64,000 nucleotides of DNA from Devosia algicola (GTDB lineage: Bacteria; Pseudomonadota; Alphaproteobacteria; Rhizobiales; Devosiaceae): positions 2,494,501 through 2,558,500 of the forward strand of contig NZ_CP118246.1 of assembly GCF_028816455.1 (NCBI RefSeq), in the 5' to 3' direction. Below, one piece after another: positions 59,024-64,000 of the stretch (position 1 is the stretch's first letter; each line of letters opens with the position of its first letter). The position numbers and the translations under genes are program-made. Under the pieces are notes generated by a model. The model saw nothing but the letters and a program-made list of their open reading frames with translations, ran no database searches and was not told where the DNA came from.

Positions 59024-60058
59024 ATGCCCCGCATTTCCGTCATTGGCGCCACCGCGCTAACACTCATCGCGCTCGCGCTGCCCGCCGCCGTCGGCGCCTA
59101 TGCCCAAGATGCGAGCATCTCGGGATCGACGCTGGTGGTCTATACGCCGAACGAAGAAGGGATGCTGGATAGCCTCATTCCCGTGTTCGAAAGTGATACG
59201 GGCGTCACGGTCCAGTTGATCACCGCAGGCACCGGCGAACTCTACCAGCGCATTCGCAGCGAGGCCGGAAACCCGCAGGGCGACATCATGTTCGGTGGCG
59301 GTGCAGCACAGGCCAACGCCAACCTTGAGCTTTGGGCAGAATATGTTTCGCCCGAGGATGGTGCCATGGTTGAGGCCGGCAAGAACACGACCGGTTTCTT
59401 TACGCCCTACCAGGCAGACGGTTCGAACCTGTTGATCAACACCGATGCGGCAGCCGCAGCGGGCGTCACAATCGGCAGCTACGCCGATCTGCTCAATCCC
59501 GCACTCAAGGGCAAGATTGCATTTGGCGATCCGACCGCCTCCTCATCGGCATTCGCGCAGCTGACCAACATGCTCAAGGCCGTTGGCGGGGACTATGAGT
59601 CTGATGCATCCTGGGGCTATGTGAGTGCATTGGTTGCCCAGCTCGACGGCATCACCATCGGCTCGTCGAGCCAGGTGGCAAAGGATGTCGCCGCTGGCGA
59701 ATATATTGTCGGGCTCACCTACGAACCACTTTCCCAAAACTTTGTACTGAGCGGCGCGCCGGTTGAAATCGTCTACCCCAAGGAAGGCGCTGCCTTCCTG
59801 CCAGCCACGATTCAGGTCATCAAGGACGGTCCCAATCCGGCGGCCGCGCACGCCTTCATTGATTTCGTGATTTCCGAAGAAGGGCAGACCATCATCGCGG
59901 AAAAGACCGCGGGGCGTCCCCTACGTGACGGCATTACCAAGCCGGGCCTGCCAGCGCTTGCAGACATCCCCACCGTCCAGGAAGATGGCGCCTATGTATC
60001 GGCCCATCGCGATGAAATCGTCGCCAAATATTCCTCGATCCTTGAGGCCCAGTTTTGA
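59024..60058 (+). CDS. ABC transporter substrate-binding protein, ferric/spermidine-type
   Basis: The 344-residue product has a signal peptide ending near AAVGAYAQ. The mature protein starts STLVVYTPNEEGMLDSLIPV and holds GDIMFGGGAAQANAN and NPALKGKIAFGDPTASSSAF, typical of periplasmic binding proteins of the FbpA/AfuA/PhnS group. The cargo may be ferric iron, a phosphonate or a sugar phosphate; I cannot decide. GAGAGGAAT precedes the ATG. The ATPase gene starts 31 bases after its stop. Confidence 0.85.
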   Translation: MPRISVIGATALTLIALALPAAVGAYAQDASISGSTLVVYTPNEEGMLDSLIPVFESDTGVTVQLITAGTGELYQRIRSEAGNPQGDIMFGGGAAQANANLELWAEYVSPEDGAMVEAGKNTTGFFTPYQADGSNLLINTDAAAAAGVTIGSYADLLNPALKGKIAFGDPTASSSAFAQLTNMLKAVGGDYESDASWGYVSALVAQLDGITIGSSSQVAKDVAAGEYIVGLTYEPLSQNFVLSGAPVEIVYPKEGAAFLPATIQVIKDGPNPAAAHAFIDFVISEEGQTIIAEKTAGRPLRDGITKPGLPALADIPTVQEDGAYVSAHRDEIVAKYSSILEAQF

Positions 60059-60089
60059 GGTTCGATTTGACTGATGCAGGAGCAACGCG

Positions 60090-61175
60090 GTGACCCGTAT
60101 CGCGCTGCGTTCCCTGCGCAAGGAATATAACGGCCAGGTCGCGGTTCCCAATCTCGACCTGGATATTTCTAACGGCGAGTTCTTTACGCTCCTTGGCCCA
60201 TCGGGTTGCGGCAAAACGACGTTGCTGCGCATGATTGCCGGTTTCAACTCCATTGAAGCCGGCACAATCTCTTTCGACGATATTGTGATCAACGACAGGT
60301 CACCGGCGGCGCGAAACATCGGCATGGTGTTTCAAAGCTACGCACTCTTTCCCCAGATGACGGCGGCAAAAAACGTCGCCTTCGGCTTGCAGACCCGCAA
60401 TGTCGACAAGGCCGAGACCACCCGGCGGGTAACGGCAGCGCTCGAATCGGTCCATATGGCGCACCTCAAAGATCGTCTCCCCGGGGAGATGTCGGGCGGG
60501 CAGCAGCAACGCGTTGCCCTGGCGCGCGCTTTGGTTATCCGACCCGCTATGTTGCTGATGGATGAGCCACTTTCCAACCTTGACGCCAAACTTCGTGTCG
60601 AAATGCGCGACACCATTCGCGAGGCCCAACGCGAGGCCGGCATAACCACAGTCTATGTCACGCACGATCAGGAAGAAGCCATGGCGGTATCGGACCGCAT
60701 CGCGGTAATGAATCTTGGCGTGGTGCAGCAGGTCGGCTCGCCTGCCCAGATTTACCGCAATCCTGCCAACCGCTTCGTCGCCGAATTCATCGGCAAGACC
60801 AATTTGATCGAGCGCGAACTGCACCATCGAAACGGCGCCACCATGCTCGATTTGGGCGATGGGGTTTCGGTCGACGTCACCTCTACTATTCCCTCCACCA
60901 TAACCGGACGTGTTCAGGTGTCGGTGCGACCTGAAGCGGTGAGCGCGGCGAGTGAAGGCCTTAGTGCCGAGGTGGTGGCGGAAACCTTCCTTGGCTCGCA
61001 CTCACAGATCCGGGCGCAATTGAGTACCGGCGAGACCGTCGAGTTCCTGGAATTCTCGCGTCGAGCCGCACTCTGGGAGCGCGGCGAAAAAGTGTCTCTC
61101 CAGCTCAAAACCGACATGTTGACATATTTCGATGCCGAAAGCGGCGTGTCGATCATGCACGGAGCCCAGCGGTGA
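60090..61175 (+). CDS. ABC transporter ATP-binding protein (FbpC/PotA type)
   Basis: The 361-residue product starts at GTG 60090. Walker A GPSGCGKTTLLRM, Q-loop VFQSYALFPQMTA, signature MSGGQQQRVALARAL, Walker B LLMDEPLSNLD and switch histidine VTHDQEEAMA are all present. The C-terminal TOBE region (from about residue 270) matches carbohydrate/iron importers. The end overlaps the permease start (GTGA). Confidence 0.93.
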   Translation: MTRIALRSLRKEYNGQVAVPNLDLDISNGEFFTLLGPSGCGKTTLLRMIAGFNSIEAGTISFDDIVINDRSPAARNIGMVFQSYALFPQMTAAKNVAFGLQTRNVDKAETTRRVTAALESVHMAHLKDRLPGEMSGGQQQRVALARALVIRPAMLLMDEPLSNLDAKLRVEMRDTIREAQREAGITTVYVTHDQEEAMAVSDRIAVMNLGVVQQVGSPAQIYRNPANRFVAEFIGKTNLIERELHHRNGATMLDLGDGVSVDVTSTIPSTITGRVQVSVRPEAVSAASEGLSAEVVAETFLGSHSQIRAQLSTGETVEFLEFSRRAALWERGEKVSLQLKTDMLTYFDAESGVSIMHGAQR

Positions 61176-62824
61176 AGGCTTCGGGGGGTCGGTACGATGG
61201 CTGGACCTCCGTGGCGCTCGCACTCACCGGCGGTTATCTGCTGTTGGTGATCTGGCCACTCATCATGGTGCTGATCAACAGCTTTGCTGGCGGCGGCGAG
61301 TTTTCTCTGGCCGGATTCGAAAAGTTCTTCTCCTCACGACTATATTACGGGACATTGATCAACAGCGTTCTGGTTACTGTTTGCGTCACCGTCCTGGCGT
61401 TGGTTGTCGCCTTTCCGCTGGCCTATTTCATGACCATGTTCCGCATTCAGGGCAATCGGACCGTCCAGATGCTGATCCTCGCTTCGATGATGTCACCGCC
61501 ATTCATCGGGGCTTACTCCTGGATCCTGCTGCTCGGCAATAACGGCATGATCACCAAATTGATCGAGAGCGTGATCGGCGTCAAACCGCCAAGCATTTAC
61601 GGTTTTGCCGGTATCGTGCTAGTGCTTACCCTGCAATTGGTCCCGCTGATCTTCACCTACCTCATGGGCGCCTGGCGCACCATCGATGTCGCCCTGTTGG
61701 AGGCCGCCGAGAGCATGGGCATAACCGGATGGCGACGTGCCGTTCAGGTAATTTCCCCGCTACTCTGGCCCACAGTTCTTGCTGGCAGCTTGCTGGTATT
61801 CGTGCGCGCCTTTGCCGACTTTGGAACGCCGATGCTCATCGGCCAGGGTTTTCGCACCGTACCGGTGCTCATCTACAGCTCCTTCGTGGGCGAAGTGAGC
61901 GTCGACAAGAGCTTTGCCGCCGCCGTATCGGTGATCGTCATAGCGGTCACGCTCGGCGTATTCCTGGTACAAAAATACCTTGTCAGCCGCCAGAATTTCT
62001 CGATGACAGCACTGCGGCCCATCGAGCCCAGCCGCTTGCCCGGATGGCGTGGCGTTGCGGTCCATCTTTATATCTATGGCTTTCTGACCCTGGCGCTGGC
62101 ACCGCTCATCGTTGTCGTCGTCAGTTCCTTCCGGAACACGCTATATGGTCAGTTCGTCGATGGATATTCCTTTGAGAACTATCTCGATTCCCACCGCGAC
62201 ATCCTGCGCTATGTCGGCAACACCTTCGGCATTGGCATTACCGCGCTGGTCATCCTGGTCATCGTCGCCGTGCTCGTCGCCTACCTCACTGTGCGCCGCA
62301 AGGGCATGCTTAGCGGTACGCTCGACACCATGACCATGGTACCCTATGTGGTCCCCGGACTGGTGATTGGTATCGCCCTTGTCACCGCCTTCAGCCAGGC
62401 ACCGCTGATCCTCACCGGGACCTTCACCATCATGGTGATCGCGCTCACCATCCGACGCCTGCCGTACTCCGTGCGCTCGACCACGGCGCTCATGTATCAG
62501 CTTAACCCGAGCATTGAGGAAGCGGCCATCAGTCTGGGGGCGTCCAAATTCCGAACATTGGTGCGGATTATCGTGCCTGCCCTGGCGCCCGGCATTCTCT
62601 CCGGGGCGATTTTGAGCTGGGTCACCATCATCACCGAGTTGAGCACGACGCTGTTCCTCTACAATACCTCGACCCAGACGTTGTCGCTCGGTATTTATGC
62701 CGAGGTCATTCGAGGCCAACTCGGCACCGCTGCAGCCCTGTCAACAATGTTGCTTGCGCTTACCATGCTGTCACTCATTCTGCTGATGCGGCTACCCGGC
62801 GGGCAAAGGGAGTTGCGGGTCTGA
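61172..62824 (+). CDS. ABC transporter permease, two fused membrane domains (FbpB type)
   Basis: The 550-residue product has twelve membrane segments as two BPD_transp_1 halves. The EAA loops are EAAESMGITGWRRAVQVISP in the first half and EAAISLGASKFRTLVRIIVP in the second. Fused permeases are usual for the ferric iron family and common in AfuB-like systems. It starts at GTG 61172, overlapping the ATPase gene by four bases. The 212 bases that follow contain no gene and hold the LacI promoter. Confidence 0.92.
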   Translation: MKASGGRYDGWTSVALALTGGYLLLVIWPLIMVLINSFAGGGEFSLAGFEKFFSSRLYYGTLINSVLVTVCVTVLALVVAFPLAYFMTMFRIQGNRTVQMLILASMMSPPFIGAYSWILLLGNNGMITKLIESVIGVKPPSIYGFAGIVLVLTLQLVPLIFTYLMGAWRTIDVALLEAAESMGITGWRRAVQVISPLLWPTVLAGSLLVFVRAFADFGTPMLIGQGFRTVPVLIYSSFVGEVSVDKSFAAAVSVIVIAVTLGVFLVQKYLVSRQNFSMTALRPIEPSRLPGWRGVAVHLYIYGFLTLALAPLIVVVVSSFRNTLYGQFVDGYSFENYLDSHRDILRYVGNTFGIGITALVILVIVAVLVAYLTVRRKGMLSGTLDTMTMVPYVVPGLVIGIALVTAFSQAPLILTGTFTIMVIALTIRRLPYSVRSTTALMYQLNPSIEEAAISLGASKFRTLVRIIVPALAPGILSGAILSWVTIITELSTTLFLYNTSTQTLSLGIYAEVIRGQLGTAAALSTMLLALTMLSLILLMRLPGGQRELRV

Positions 62825-63036
62825 CCATTGGCCGCAGCAGACAGCGATTATGGCGCACAACTTGCAATGCGAGCATGTACAATTATGGGGCGGCAGTGGC
62901 GTTGTGAATGGCCCCCATGAACGCCACTGGCGGCAAGAGCCGCCGACGTCCAGCGAAAACTACTGCTTTGCCTATTGCGCAGCGCTGCGCTAAGTCATGC
63001 CACTGTCGCATACAACCGTTCTCAGGCATCTCAATA

Positions 63037-64000
63037 ATGGTCACGCTCAAGGAAATTGCCAAGAAGGTTGGCGTCTCGTCTGCGACGGTTTCCCGCGTGC
63101 TCAATTTTGATACCACCTTGTCGGTCACACCACAGAAGCGCCAGGCAATTATCGAAACCGCCGAAGCGCTGAGTTACGCAACGCCACGCGCCCGCAAGCG
63201 TACGCGGCAGCGCGATCTGCATCGCGTGGCGCTCGTCCACTTCCTGCGGCCCGAACAGGAACTGACCGACCCCTATTATGTCGGCTTGCGGCTTGGCATC
63301 GAGAGCCGGTGTCATGAGTCTCAAGATCGAAACGATAAAGGTCTATCATACCGTCAGCATGCCCGACCCGACCTTGCTGCAGTCCGCCGACGGCGTCATT
63401 GCCATCGGGATACATTCCACAGCGGAAATCGACTGGCTTCGCGAACATTGCCGGCACCTGGTCTTCGCTGACTTTGCGCCACCCGGCGATGAATTCGATA
63501 GCGTCGGCAGCGACCTGCGGACCGCCACCCGCAAAATGCTGAATGCCTTGAACGATATGGGGTACAAAAGGATCGGGTTCGTCGGATGGGCGGAGTCTGC
63601 GGATGAACCCTATTCGGAAACCCGCTGCCGGGCCTATGTCGAATGGTCCCGGGAATTTGCGACCTTTGATCCCAGCCGCTGCATTACTGAACACAGCATG
63701 GATCGAACCACCGAAGAGTTCGGGCACCGGCTCGCACCGCGGCTATTGTCCTCACCCGAACTACCCGATGCGATTTTGACATCCAACGACAATATCGCAG
63801 TGGGCATATATCGCGCCCTGCACGAGCGCGGCCTGCGCATTCCCGACGATATAGCGGTCGCCAGCTTTAACGACATTTCGGTGGCGCAATTTCTCAATCC
63901 GCCTTTGACAACCATCCGGCTGCCCGCCGAAGAGATCGGGAAAACCGCCGTCAATCTCCTGGTCGAACGCCTTGGCGGTCGGGATCTCTCGCGCCATATC
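63037..64000 (+). CDS. LacI family transcriptional regulator (3' end outside window), one frameshift
   Basis: The N-terminal helix-turn-helix is clear: MVTLKEIAKKVGVSSATVSR followed by VLNFDTTLSVTPQKR. The periplasmic-binding-like sensor follows (GLRLGIESRCHELKIETIK; later PDAILTSNDNIAVGIYRAL and RIPDDIAVASFNDI). The break at 63316-63322 is the palindromic form GAGTCTC for GAGCTC; correction gives CHELKIETIKVYHT. LacI proteins usually sense sugars. It lies downstream of the ABC transporter on the same strand and may control it or genes beyond the window. Confidence 0.85.

Noticed and set aside
1342..63322. Interpreting the broken genes as pseudogenes or genome decay
   Set aside because: Breaks share one motif, each complete corrected gene is full length and conserved, and essential genes are included. 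Real decay would give mixed indels, stops and deletions.

Overview
The window is a 64-kb stretch of a high-GC alphaproteobacterial chromosome, most likely from the Hyphomicrobiales (Rhizobiales) and plausibly Devosiaceae-like. The assignment rests on gene content and order: ffh-rpsP-rimM-trmD-rplS, dapF-mtaB-ftsY-yciB, hemC-hemD-mitofilin-hemY divergent from tsaD-gpsA, DUF2794, IalB-family proteins, and a proton-pumping pyrophosphatase. No phage, insertion sequence, CRISPR array or rRNA is visible. One tRNA (Thr, anticodon CGT) is present.

The dominant anomaly is a sequence-specific indel signature. Twenty-one protein genes and the tRNA are each broken by one extra base, and every break lies at the same motif: GAGCT (AGCTC on the other strand) with one base inserted at its centre, usually read as GAGCCT. 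I count 27 such sites. Removing the extra base always restores a family-typical protein of a length divisible by three, and it also restores the tRNA D-arm. Essential genes are hit (ftsY, trmD, argG and probably the tRNA), so I read these as systematic sequencing or assembly errors, perhaps linked to a modified base, and not as pseudogenes or programmed frameshifts. Coordinates below span the corrected genes. Lengths in residues are after correction.

Layout. 0-13 kb: DUF1223 and DUF2794 proteins, a di-haem oxidoreductase, an FeeM-like N-acyltransferase, two c-di-GMP enzymes, phhB, a TerB-like protein, ppa coupled to a small kinase, and hppA. 13-27 kb: DUF167-yggT, dedA, typA, two tandem Tat-type ferritin-like proteins, a third c-di-GMP enzyme, argG, a LysE exporter, GNAT, rlmN, two IalB-like secreted proteins and thpR. 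27-32 kb: a Bax-inhibitor-1 protein, a PAT-like acetyltransferase, and a coupled pair made of a FemAB/CelD-like acyltransferase and a flippase fused to a kinase-like domain. 32-44 kb: tRNA-Thr, the haem operon, tsaD-gpsA-YciI-EVE, and dapF-mtaB-ftsY-yciB. 44-52 kb: a JmjC-like cupin with a second FemAB-like protein, the SRP/ribosome cluster, a truncated globin and a PadR regulator with its likely operator. 52-64 kb: a D-lactate dehydrogenase-type flavo/Fe-S protein, an RNA m5U methyltransferase, a TetR regulator divergent from an HXXEE-like/HupE membrane pair across a perfect 26-bp palindrome, a ferric-type ABC transporter and the start of a LacI regulator.

Most of the window is core housekeeping. 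The parts that look least described are the flippase-kinase fusion, the JmjC-FemAB pair, and the TetR-controlled HXXEE/HupE pair.
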